A stretch of 20,003 nucleotides of DNA from assembly GCA_023422695.1 (NCBI GenBank), contig JAFAGN010000225.1:1-20003 (forward strand), given 5' to 3'. The notes under the pieces are model-generated. The model had not been told where the DNA came from. It ran no database searches and saw only the letters and a program-made list of their open reading frames with translations. A program made the translations under genes and the position numbers. Below are positions 13,875 to 20,003 of this stretch, in pieces (positions within the stretch are counted from its first letter, which is position 1; each line of letters begins with the position of its first letter). This DNA is from Pseudomonadota bacterium (lineage in GTDB: Bacteria > Pseudomonadota > Alphaproteobacteria > Sphingomonadales > Sphingomonadaceae).

Positions 13875-15677
13875 TCAGGCGGCGTAAAATTGCTCGGGTG
13901 TCAGCGCCATCACCGCTTCGCTGCCCGCCTCGATCTTGCGGCGCAGCGATCCGGCGTCGGGCAAAAAGCGCTCGGCAAAGTGCCGCGCCGTGACCAGCTT
14001 GGCTTCCAGGAACGCCTTGTTGCCGCGGCCTTCGACCAGCGCCTTCTGTGCCGCTTCGGCCATCATCAGCCACATCGATCCCAACGCTACGATGCCCATG
14101 ATGTGCATATAATGATGCGCGCCGGCGCCGATATTGTTGGGGTTCGCCATGCCATTCTGCATGAACCACATGGTCGCGGCCTTGAGTTCGCCATTGGCTT
14201 TTTCAAGGCGACCGGCAAAGTCGGCGAGCGCTTCATTGTCTTTCGCGCGACCACATTCTTCGTCGATGATCGCAAAGAACGCCTGAATCGCCCGCCCGCC
14301 ATTCTGCGCCAGCTTGCGCCCGACCAGATCCATCGCCTGCACGCCGTTGGCGCCCTCGTAGATCATCGTGATGCGGGCATCGCGGACATATTGGCTCATG
14401 CCCCATTCCTCGATGTAGCCATGACCGCCGAACACCTGCTGTGCGTTGGTCGCGACGTCATAGCCCTTGTCGGTGCCATAGCCTTTGATCACCGGGGTGA
14501 GCAGGCTGACGAGGTCGTCGGCGCGCTGGCGTTCCTCCTCGGTCTCGGCGACATGCGCCAGATCGACCTGCAACGCACCCCACAGGCACAGCGCGCGCAA
14601 TCCTTCGACGGTCGCCTTGGCATCCATCAGCATGCGGCGCACGTCGGGGTGGACGAATAGCGGATCAGCCTTTTCCTGCGGATCGGCAGGGCCGGTGAGC
14701 GCGCGACCCTGTCGGCGATCCTGCGCATAGGCGACGGCGTTCTGGAACGCGATGTCGGCCTGGCCCAGCCCCTGGATACCGACACCAAGCCGCGCCGCGT
14801 TCATCATCACGAACATCGCGGCGAGGCCTTTGTTTTCCTCGCCGACCATCCAGCCCTTGGCGCCGTCATAGTTCATCACGCAGGTCGAATTGGCGTGGAT
14901 TCCCATCTTGTGTTCGATCGACCCGCATTGCAGCGCGTTCCGGTCACCGAGCGAGCCATCATCATTGACCAGGAACTTCGGCACGATGAACAGCGAGATA
15001 CCCTTGACACTGTCGGGCGCATCGGGGGTCTTGGCGAGGACAAGGTGGACGATGTTGTCGGTCAGGTCATGCTCGCCCGACGAAATGAAAATCTTGGTGC
15101 CGGTGATCGCATAGCTGCCGTCGCTATTGGGCACCGCGCGGGTGCGGATCAGGCCAAGGTCGGTGCCGCAATGCGGTTCGGTCAGGTTCATCGTTCCGCC
15201 CCACTCGCCCGAAATCATCTTGGGGCAATAGGTCGCCTTTTGCTCGTCCGATCCCTTCACCAGGATCGCCGCGACCGCTGCCTGCGTCAGGCCCGGATAC
15301 ATGGCAAAGGCCTGGTTCGCGGCCATGCGATATTCCTCGACCGGAAACCCGACCACATGCGGCAGCGCCTGGCCGCCAAATTCCTCGGGCTGGGTCAGCA
15401 AGGTCCAGCCTGCGTCGCAATAGGCCTTATAGGCTTCCTTGAACCCCTTCGGCGTCGTCACCGAACCATCGTCGTGGCGCGTGCAGCCTTCCAGATCGCC
15501 CGACTGGTTGATCGGGAACAGCACTTCCTCGCAGAATTTGCCGGCTTCGGTCAGCACCGCCTCGATCATGTCGGGGGAAGCATTGGCGAAACCGGGCAGG
15601 TTGGCGTAGCGCTCGACCCCCAGCACATCGTTGAGGAGGAACAGGCTGTCCTGCACGGGCGCGCGATAGACGGGCAT
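13875..15677 (-). CDS. Acyl-CoA dehydrogenase, 600-residue DmdC/FadE5-like type
   Basis: A 600-residue dehydrogenase with an N-terminal extension typical of the long subfamily (MPVYRAPVQDSLFLLNDVLG), the core motif MNLTEPHCGTDLGLIRTRA (163-181), FISSGEHDLTDNIVHLVLA, and a catalytic loop MIYEGANGVQAMDLVGRKL with Glu441 as the likely base, followed by a C-terminal helical domain. Related enzymes include DmdC (methylmercaptopropionyl-CoA) and mycobacterial FadE5 (straight-chain acyl-CoA). Substrate cannot be set from sequence; fatty acyl-CoA is most likely. An AGAAGGA sequence precedes the ATG at 15677. It follows a MerR regulator on the same strand, likely forming an operon under its control. 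Confidence 0.93.
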   Translation of the reverse strand: MPVYRAPVQDSLFLLNDVLGVERYANLPGFANASPDMIEAVLTEAGKFCEEVLFPINQSGDLEGCTRHDDGSVTTPKGFKEAYKAYCDAGWTLLTQPEEFGGQALPHVVGFPVEEYRMAANQAFAMYPGLTQAAVAAILVKGSDEQKATYCPKMISGEWGGTMNLTEPHCGTDLGLIRTRAVPNSDGSYAITGTKIFISSGEHDLTDNIVHLVLAKTPDAPDSVKGISLFIVPKFLVNDDGSLGDRNALQCGSIEHKMGIHANSTCVMNYDGAKGWMVGEENKGLAAMFVMMNAARLGVGIQGLGQADIAFQNAVAYAQDRRQGRALTGPADPQEKADPLFVHPDVRRMLMDAKATVEGLRALCLWGALQVDLAHVAETEEERQRADDLVSLLTPVIKGYGTDKGYDVATNAQQVFGGHGYIEEWGMSQYVRDARITMIYEGANGVQAMDLVGRKLAQNGGRAIQAFFAIIDEECGRAKDNEALADFAGRLEKANGELKAATMWFMQNGMANPNNIGAGAHHYMHIMGIVALGSMWLMMAEAAQKALVEGRGNKAFLEAKLVTARHFAERFLPDAGSLRRKIEAGSEAVMALTPEQFYAA

Positions 15678-15730
15678 GGGATATCCTTCTGAAAATCAGG
15701 TTGGCAATGTTAGCTTGCCTGGGGAGAGGC

Positions 15731-16162
15731 TCAACCGACCTTTTGGCCGGCGTCGACTTTCTTCACCATCTCAATGAAGCGCGACAATTCTTCGACCGCG
15801 CTGTCGATGTCGTCGCGCTGCCGCTGCAACAAACCGATGCGCTGTTCGCACTTCTCGATCGTGACCTGACGCTGCAGTTTGCGGCCATCCCCGACGTCAT
15901 ACAGGTCGATCATCTCGCGAATGTCGGCCAAGCTGAACCCGGTCCGCTTTGCGCGCAATATCCACGCCAGCCGGGCGCGGTCGCGTTTCGAATAGATGCG
16001 CGACAATCCCTTGCGCGACGGACTGATCAGCCCTTCATCCTCATAGAAACGCAGCGCACGCGCGGTGACGCCGAACTCGGTCGACAAGTCGGTGATGCTG
16101 AATTGTTCGCGCCCCAGATGATCGGGCGTATCGATATGGGCGTGGCCATATGGTTCGGTCAT
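15731..16162 (-). CDS. MerR family transcriptional regulator (LiuR-like)
   Basis: A 143-residue regulator with an N-terminal MerR helix-turn-helix (FSITDLSTEFGVTARALRFY at 21-40, then EDEGLISPSRKGLSRIYSKR) and a C-terminal coiled-coil dimerisation helix (about 92-138). It lacks the cysteine pair of metal-sensing MerR proteins. MerR proteins of this type (LiuR and relatives) control branched-chain and fatty acid catabolism in proteobacteria. I chose ATG 16162, since the longer in-frame start at 16228 would run through the operator at 16183-16198. It heads a likely operon with the acyl-CoA dehydrogenase and PLD genes. The exact effector is unknown; LiuR-like is an inference from sequence type and neighbours. 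Confidence 0.88.
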   Translation of the reverse strand: MTEPYGHAHIDTPDHLGREQFSITDLSTEFGVTARALRFYEDEGLISPSRKGLSRIYSKRDRARLAWILRAKRTGFSLADIREMIDLYDVGDGRKLQRQVTIEKCEQRIGLLQRQRDDIDSAVEELSRFIEMVKKVDAGQKVG

Positions 16163-16168
16163 GCCGAT

Positions 16169-16198
16169 GAAACTAGTTTCCGTTGACGTGAACGTCAA
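16169..16198 (-). promoter_or_regulatory. MerR-gene promoter with overlapping palindromic operator
   Basis: Read on the minus strand, TTGACGTTCACGTCAA (16198-16183) is an inverted repeat of two 7-base arms with a 2-base centre. Its first six bases form a good -35 (TTGACG), followed after 17 bases by TAGTTT (16175-16170) as a possible -10. The -10 lies in a second perfect palindrome, GAAACTAGTTTC (16169-16180). The operator covers the -35 and part of the spacer, as expected for autoregulation. The predicted start of transcription falls within a base or two of the ATG at 16162, implying a leaderless message. Confidence 0.6.
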
Positions 16199-16207
16199 GA
16201 CCGGCAA

Positions 16208-16237
16208 ATCGGCCCAATATCGGCCCAATATCGGCCC
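16208..16237. repeat. 11-bp tandem repeat upstream of the MerR promoter
   Basis: ATCGGCCCAAT occurs twice in direct tandem (16208-16218, 16219-16229), followed by a partial third copy ATCGGCCC (16230-16237). The array lies just upstream of the -35 at 16198 and is bounded by GACCGG (16199-16204) and CCGGTC (16236-16241). The period of about one helical turn would place each copy on the same DNA face. No function can be assigned from sequence. Confidence 0.75.
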
Positions 16238-16239
16238 GG

Positions 16240-16788
16240 TCAGACCCCGCAGGGTTGCACTATATTGCCTTGCCGATCGCGGATCTGCAAGCCCCGCGCA
16301 TCATCTTCCGACCAGCTGGCACGCGGCAGGCGCAAGCCTGATAGCGAGGCGCGGGCGGGACATAGCTGTGCGCATTGCGCCGGCAGGCTGCCGGGAAGGC
16401 GAAGCTCGTCCTCATGCTCCTGCACCACCGCCTCGCAGCCCTCTGCACCGGCAAAACGGAGCCGCCAGCCGTCGCCGTCGCCGTCGCGCATTATCGTGCC
16501 GTTCGCATTGCAGGACAGCGCCGGACCATAGGCCGCGGTGACCGCAAAGCGCCATTGCCCGGCCCCGTCGGGTACTACGCACATGGCGTCGCGGCCCAGA
16601 TCGTGGGTGCGTTCGAACACGCCCACGGGAGTCGTGGCTTCGGCCCGAACGACCCCGCGTTCGCGCGCCGCCTGTTCCAGCGGATTGTCGGCGTCAATCC
16701 CCTGCCCGTTTTCGTCCGACGCTTGCCGGTCGCAACCGACCAACAGCAGCGCGGCAAACGCCAGAACGGTGCTAGCCTTGCGCATCAT
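16240..16788 (-). CDS. Predicted lipoprotein of unknown function
   Basis: A 182-residue protein with a lipoprotein signal: MMRKASTVLAFAALLLVGC, where charged residues, a hydrophobic stretch and a lipobox (LVGC, Cys19) predict export, lipidation and membrane anchoring. The rest is a soluble domain with several cysteines (such as MCVVPDG, LSCN, EGCEAV, QCAQLC) that could form disulfides in the periplasm. I do not recognise the domain. Its start lies 17 bases inside the end of hisI, so the two genes are probably co-transcribed. The first or second of two adjacent ATG codons (16788 or 16785) may be used. It ends directly beside the tandem repeat. Confidence 0.8.
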   Translation of the reverse strand: MMRKASTVLAFAALLLVGCDRQASDENGQGIDADNPLEQAARERGVVRAEATTPVGVFERTHDLGRDAMCVVPDGAGQWRFAVTAAYGPALSCNANGTIMRDGDGDGWRLRFAGAEGCEAVVQEHEDELRLPGSLPAQCAQLCPARASLSGLRLPRASWSEDDARGLQIRDRQGNIVQPCGV

Positions 16789-17152
16789 CGTTCAGGAAAA
16801 TCAGGCCGCCATCGGGCTCGACGCGGCGGTAAAAGCAGCTCTGCCGCCCGGTGTGGCACGCTGGGCCGGCGGGCGTGACGCGCAGCAGAAGGGCATCCTG
16901 ATCGCAGTCGACGCGCATCTCGACCATGGTCAACCCGTTGCCCGACGTCTCGCCCTTGCGCCACAGCGCCTTGCGCGACCGCGACCAGAAATGCGCCTGC
17001 CCCGTCGCCTGCGTCTGCGCGATCGCCTCGGCGTTCATATGCGCGACCATCAACAGGACGCCGGTGTCGGCATCGGTGACGATCGCGGTGACCAGCCCCG
17101 CAGCGTCAAACCGCGGTTCAAATCGATCGGTGCTGTCGCGCTGAAGGTCCAT
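16772..17152 (-). CDS. hisI: Phosphoribosyl-AMP cyclohydrolase HisI
   Basis: A 126-residue monofunctional HisI, without the HisE pyrophosphohydrolase domain, catalysing opening of the purine ring of PR-AMP in histidine synthesis. Motifs: HFWSRSRKALWRKGETSGN (54-72), DCDQDALLLRV (82-92) with the Mg-binding aspartates, and PACHTGRQSCFYR (97-109) with the Zn-binding cysteines Cys99 and Cys106. The ATG at 17152 gives a standard length. No other histidine gene is in the window; the downstream partner is an unrelated lipoprotein gene overlapping by 17 bases. It is transcribed divergently from purF, leaving a 142-base shared upstream region. Confidence 0.96.
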   Translation of the reverse strand: MDLQRDSTDRFEPRFDAAGLVTAIVTDADTGVLLMVAHMNAEAIAQTQATGQAHFWSRSRKALWRKGETSGNGLTMVEMRVDCDQDALLLRVTPAGPACHTGRQSCFYRRVEPDGGLIFLNDDAQG

Positions 17153-17232
17153 GGTCTGGGCTTTAGAGCAGAAGCCGGACCCCTGTCATCCCGTGCTTTG
17201 CGCCAGCGATGACAATATCGTGAATATGGGGG

Positions 17233-17261
17233 GCGACATTTGCGATCACCCTCCTTATATG
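17233..17261 (+). promoter_or_regulatory. Possible purF promoter
   Basis: GCGACA (17233-17238) and TATATG (17256-17261) are separated by 17 bases and would place the transcript start about 27 bases before the purF ATG. The -35 match is partial. An upstream TGTCATC/GATGACA inverted pair (17184-17190 and 17208-17214) lies in the same spacer and could be an operator or a degenerate repeat. Low confidence. Confidence 0.35.
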
Positions 17262-17294
17262 CGCGCCAGTCACTGCCCTCGCTGCTGGACCATC

Positions 17295-18752
17295 ATGCTC
17301 ACCACACACCCCTTCGACGACGACAAACTCCGCGAGGAGTGCGGCGTCTTTGGTATTCATGGCGCCGACAGCGCCGCCGCGGTTGTTGCGCTGGGGCTTC
17401 ACGCCCTGCAGCATCGCGGGCAGGAAGCCGCCGGCATCACCGCTTTCGACGGCAAGGAATTCCACACCCACCGCGCGATGGGCCATGTCGCGGGCAATTT
17501 CGACCGCGACGATATCATGCGCCAGCTGCAGGGCGGATCGTCGGTCGGCCACGTCCGCTATTCGACGACCGGCGAGACGGCGCTGCGCAACGTGCAACCC
17601 TTGTTCGCCGATCTTGCCACCGGCGGCTTCGCCGTGGCGCACAACGGCAATATTTCCAACGCCGCGGCGCTGCGTAAGCTGTTGGTTCGCCGCGGTTCGA
17701 TCTTTCAATCGACCAGCGATACCGAGGTCATCATCCATCTCGTCGCGACGTCGAACTATCGCTCGCTGCTCGACCGGTTCATCGACGCGCTGAAGCAGGT
17801 CGAGGGCGCCTATTCGCTGATCTGCCTGACCGCAGAGGGCATGATCGGCTGCCGCGATCCGCTCGGGATCCGCCCGCTGGTCATCGGCAAGCTCGGCGAT
17901 GCACATATCCTTGCATCGGAAACCGTCGCGCTCGACGTCGTCGGCGCCGAATTCGTCCGCTCGGTCGAGCCCGGCGAACTGGTGATCATCCGCGACGGCC
18001 AGCTGAAATCGCACCGGCCTTTTTCGGAGCAATCGGCGCGGCCATGCATCTTTGAATATGTCTATTTCTCACGCCCCGACTCGATCGTCGACGGCACCAG
18101 CGTCTATTCGGTGCGCAAGGCGATCGGCGCCGAACTCGCGCGCGAAAATCCGGTCGACGCCGACCTGATCATCCCCGTGCCCGATTCGGGCACCCCTGCT
18201 GCAATCGGCTATGCGCAGGAATCGGGCATCCCGTTCGAACTCGGGATCATCCGCTCGCACTATGTCGGGCGCACCTTCATCCAGCCGGGCGACAAGGTTC
18301 GCCACCTGGGCGTCAAGCTGAAGCATAACGCCAACCGTGCCCTGATCGCGGGCAAACGGATCGTGCTGATCGACGATTCGATCGTGCGCGGCACGACGAG
18401 CCTGAAGATCGTCCAGATGATGCGCGATGCCGGGGCATCGGAAGTCCATATGCGCATCGCCAGTCCGCCGACGCAGCATAGCTGCTTCTACGGCGTCGAC
18501 ACCCCCGAACGCGCCAAGCTGCTCGCTGCGCAAATGACCGTCGGACAGATGGCGAACTTCATCAATGCCGACAGCCTGTCCTTTATCTCGATCGACGGTC
18601 TCTATCGCGCGCTCGGTGAAGCGAAACGCACCGACGATGCGCCGCAATATTGCGATGCCTGCTTTACCGGCGACTATCCGACCACGCTCACCGATTTCGA
18701 CGAGCATGGTTTGGAAGATCAATTTTCGCTGCTTGCCGAACGGGTTGTCTGA
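17295..18752 (+). CDS. purF: Amidophosphoribosyltransferase PurF
   Basis: A 485-residue enzyme for the first committed step of purine synthesis: PRPP + glutamine to phosphoribosylamine. The N-terminal Ntn glutaminase begins at Cys16 after a short propeptide (MLTTHPFDDDKLREE), with VGHVRYSTTGE and AHNGNISN following. The C-terminal phosphoribosyltransferase has the PRPP loop VLIDDSIVRGTT (357-368). Cysteines 251, 397, 453 and 456 occupy the positions of the four [4Fe-4S] ligands of Bacillus subtilis PurF, so this is the iron-sulfur class. I chose ATG 17295 because the upstream 48 in-frame codons are unrelated to PurF. The SDR gene follows after 4 bases. Confidence 0.97.
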   Translation: MLTTHPFDDDKLREECGVFGIHGADSAAAVVALGLHALQHRGQEAAGITAFDGKEFHTHRAMGHVAGNFDRDDIMRQLQGGSSVGHVRYSTTGETALRNVQPLFADLATGGFAVAHNGNISNAAALRKLLVRRGSIFQSTSDTEVIIHLVATSNYRSLLDRFIDALKQVEGAYSLICLTAEGMIGCRDPLGIRPLVIGKLGDAHILASETVALDVVGAEFVRSVEPGELVIIRDGQLKSHRPFSEQSARPCIFEYVYFSRPDSIVDGTSVYSVRKAIGAELARENPVDADLIIPVPDSGTPAAIGYAQESGIPFELGIIRSHYVGRTFIQPGDKVRHLGVKLKHNANRALIAGKRIVLIDDSIVRGTTSLKIVQMMRDAGASEVHMRIASPPTQHSCFYGVDTPERAKLLAAQMTVGQMANFINADSLSFISIDGLYRALGEAKRTDDAPQYCDACFTGDYPTTLTDFDEHGLEDQFSLLAERVV

Positions 18753-18756
18753 CACA

Positions 18757-19491
18757 ATGACTATCAAGACTGACGAACTGGCGGGCCAGGTTGCGCTCGT
18801 CACCGGGGCGAGCCGCGGCATCGGCGAAGCGGTCGCCGAAGCCTTGGCGGCGCGCGGCGCGCATGTCGTGATCACCGCGCGCACCGCGGGCGGGCTCGAG
18901 GCGCTCGAGGATCGTATCCACGAAGCCGGCGGCGCCGCGACGATCGCGCCGCTCGACCTGACCGACGGCGACAGCATTGCGCGGCTGGCGAGCGCGATGG
19001 CCGAACGCTGGCAGCAGCTCGACATGCTGGTGCTCAACGCCGCGATGCTCGGCACGCTGACCCCGGTCGCAGCGATCGACGGCAAGGAATTCAACAAACT
19101 GCTGACGCTGAACCTCATCGCGCAGCAGGCGCTGATCGCCAATTTCGACCCGCTGCTGCGCCGCGCCGCCAACGGCCGAGTTCTCGCGCTGTCGAGCGGC
19201 GTCGCGCGGACCCCTCGCGCCTATTGGGGTGCCTATGCGGCGTCCAAGGCGGCATTCGAAACGCTCGTCACCAGCTATGGCGCCGAGATGCAGAATATCT
19301 CCACCGTGCGCACCGCGATCCTCGATCCGGGCGGTACGCGGACCCAGATGCGCGCGCGCGCCTATCCCGGCGAAGACGCTCACAGCATCAAGGAACCCGC
19401 AGCGGTGGGTGAATATGTCGCCAAGCTGATGGTCGACGGTTTCGACAGCACGGCTTTCCACGCGCTGCCCAAGGTCATGGAAAAGGCTTAA
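18757..19491 (+). CDS. Short-chain dehydrogenase/reductase (SDR)
   Basis: A 244-residue classical SDR with the NAD(P)-binding motif TGASRGIG (16-23), LNAAM (93-97) in place of NNAG, catalytic Ser in LSSGVA (145-150), and YAASK (Tyr160, Lys164). Arg41 after the second strand (ITART) suggests NADP(H) preference. The start at ATG 18757 is four bases after the purF stop, so it is co-transcribed and probably coupled; upstream in-frame ATGs lie inside purF and are rejected. PurF-SDR pairs occur in other alphaproteobacteria. The substrate is unknown and no purine-related role can be read from the sequence. Confidence 0.93.
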   Translation: MTIKTDELAGQVALVTGASRGIGEAVAEALAARGAHVVITARTAGGLEALEDRIHEAGGAATIAPLDLTDGDSIARLASAMAERWQQLDMLVLNAAMLGTLTPVAAIDGKEFNKLLTLNLIAQQALIANFDPLLRRAANGRVLALSSGVARTPRAYWGAYAASKAAFETLVTSYGAEMQNISTVRTAILDPGGTRTQMRARAYPGEDAHSIKEPAAVGEYVAKLMVDGFDSTAFHALPKVMEKA

Positions 19492-19551
19492 CGTCCTCTT
19501 CGTTTTCCTGCACTAAGGCAGCCGGATAAGTGGGGTTGCGAGGGCGCAGGA

Positions 19552-19938
19552 ATGACCAAGGATATTTTGCGATCAGCGGTCGCCGCGGTGATCGGCATCG
19601 CTGTCGCTTTCGGGCTGATCTGGCTGGCGCAATATGCCGGCAATGAAATTTCACCCGCCGAATATGATCTCGACAGCGGCGAAATATTGATCCCGATCGG
19701 ATCGACGATCGCGCTGATCATTGGGTGGTTTATCGGCACCTTTGCGGGTGGCTGGCTCGCCATGCGCATTTCGGCAGGTACCGGCGCCGGATGGATCGTC
19801 GCAGGGTCGGTGATCGGCGCGGCGCTTTATCGCGCGGTGACGCTCGCCGATACATGGTGGATCATGGCGCTGGGCGTCGTGGTGCCGCTCGTGGCCGTAT
19901 GGCTGGCGCAGCGGGCTGCGAGCATCATTGCCGACTAA
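19552..19938 (+). CDS. Small multi-pass membrane protein of unknown function, 128 aa
   Basis: A 128-residue protein with about four hydrophobic helices (roughly 8-28, 47-70, 79-95 and 101-121). Helices 2 and 3 are rich in small residues and GxxxG-like spacing (GWFIGTFAGGWLAMRISAG), suggesting tight helix packing. An acidic loop (NEISPAEYDLDSGE) lies between helices 1 and 2. The ATG at 19552 follows a GCGCAGGA stretch. It lies 60 bases after the SDR stop and may share its transcript. I do not recognise a named family. The codon bias and hydrophobic layout support a real gene. Confidence 0.82.
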   Translation: MTKDILRSAVAAVIGIAVAFGLIWLAQYAGNEISPAEYDLDSGEILIPIGSTIALIIGWFIGTFAGGWLAMRISAGTGAGWIVAGSVIGAALYRAVTLADTWWIMALGVVVPLVAVWLAQRAASIIAD

Positions 19939-19947
19939 CATATCGTC

Positions 19948-19982
19948 GCCCCCGCGAAGGCGGGGGCCGTTAGCGGCCTTTT
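19948..19982 (+). terminator. Overlapping hairpins after the last gene: GAAG-loop repeat and terminator
   Basis: GCCCCCGCGAAGGCGGGGGC (19948-19967) is an 8-bp hairpin of the same family as 773-792. Immediately overlapping it, GGCCG/CGGCC (19965-19969 with 19974-19978) around TTAG is followed by TTTT (19979-19982), a compact intrinsic-terminator shape for the membrane protein transcript. The two stems share bases 19965-19967, so they exclude each other in RNA. Confidence 0.65.
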
Positions 19983-20003
19983 CCTGCCTCGCCACGTAAA
20001 CAC

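Noticed and set aside
12597..14660. 687-codon open frame on the plus strand across the PLD and acyl-CoA dehydrogenase genes
   Set aside because: It is antisense to two genes with clear family motifs, has no recognisable domain and is rich in Arg/His/Gln, as expected of the complementary frame of high-GC coding DNA.
16163..16228. Longer MerR protein starting at 16228
   Set aside because: The extension runs through the palindromic operator and tandem repeat and has no MerR homology.
17151..17294. N-terminal extension of PurF from 17151
   Set aside because: The 48 residues are unrelated to PurF, overlap the hisI start and contain the likely promoter; the normal propeptide and Cys follow from 17295.
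18565..18756. Longer SDR starting inside purF
   Set aside because: These codons are out of phase with purF and lack SDR similarity; ATG 18757 gives the standard N-terminus.

Overview
The window looks like chromosomal DNA of a high-GC alphaproteobacterium, most likely a sphingomonad (Sphingopyxis/Sphingomonas type). The reasons are the strong GC bias at third codon positions, the frequent GTG starts and 4-base GTGA/ATGA gene overlaps, the gene families present, and short GC-rich hairpin repeats in many spacers that resemble repeats I know from sphingomonad genomes. The genus is an inference. I see no rRNA, tRNA, CRISPR array, prophage or conventional insertion sequence.

Region 1 (1-4700, minus strand) is sulfate activation: a LysR-type regulator, cysD, a fused cysN-cysC, then cysQ. 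CysD/CysN make APS, the CysC domain makes PAPS, and CysQ removes PAP. An inverted repeat pair separates cysNC from cysQ, and a small hairpin lies in the cysD leader.

Region 2 (4788-12224, plus strand) is a leucine/isovalerate catabolic cluster: isovaleryl-CoA dehydrogenase, two small membrane proteins joined by 4-base overlaps, the carboxyltransferase subunit of methylcrotonyl-CoA carboxylase, a DUF559 (Vsr-like nuclease fold) gene, the biotin-carrying subunit of the carboxylase, a MaoC-type hydratase and a CitE-type CoA-ester lyase. The usual methylglutaconyl-CoA hydratase and HMGL-type HMG-CoA lyase are absent. MaoC and CitE sit where those two chemical steps are needed, the same gene set as the Mycobacterium tuberculosis Rv2498c-Rv2502c region.

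The most unusual object is the DUF559 unit (8215-8710). It is bracketed by 49-bp inverted repeats with a single mismatch and is wedged between two subunit genes of one enzyme. Each repeat arm supplies a Shine-Dalgarno sequence: one for the DUF559 gene and one for the downstream carboxylase subunit. A third copy does the same for the CitE gene. The downstream Shine-Dalgarno sequences are folded into GC-rich hairpins. The carboxylase subunit also carries an internal segment of clearly lower GC.

Region 3 (12318-16162, minus strand) holds a MerR-family regulator of LiuR/acyl-CoA-responsive appearance with a near-perfect operator on its promoter, a 600-residue acyl-CoA dehydrogenase, and a phospholipase D superfamily protein. 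Region 4 (16240-17152, minus) has a lipoprotein of unknown function overlapping hisI. Region 5 (17295-19938, plus) has purF, an SDR four bases after it, and a small membrane protein, followed by a terminator-like double hairpin. No stretch longer than about 150 bases lacks a gene.
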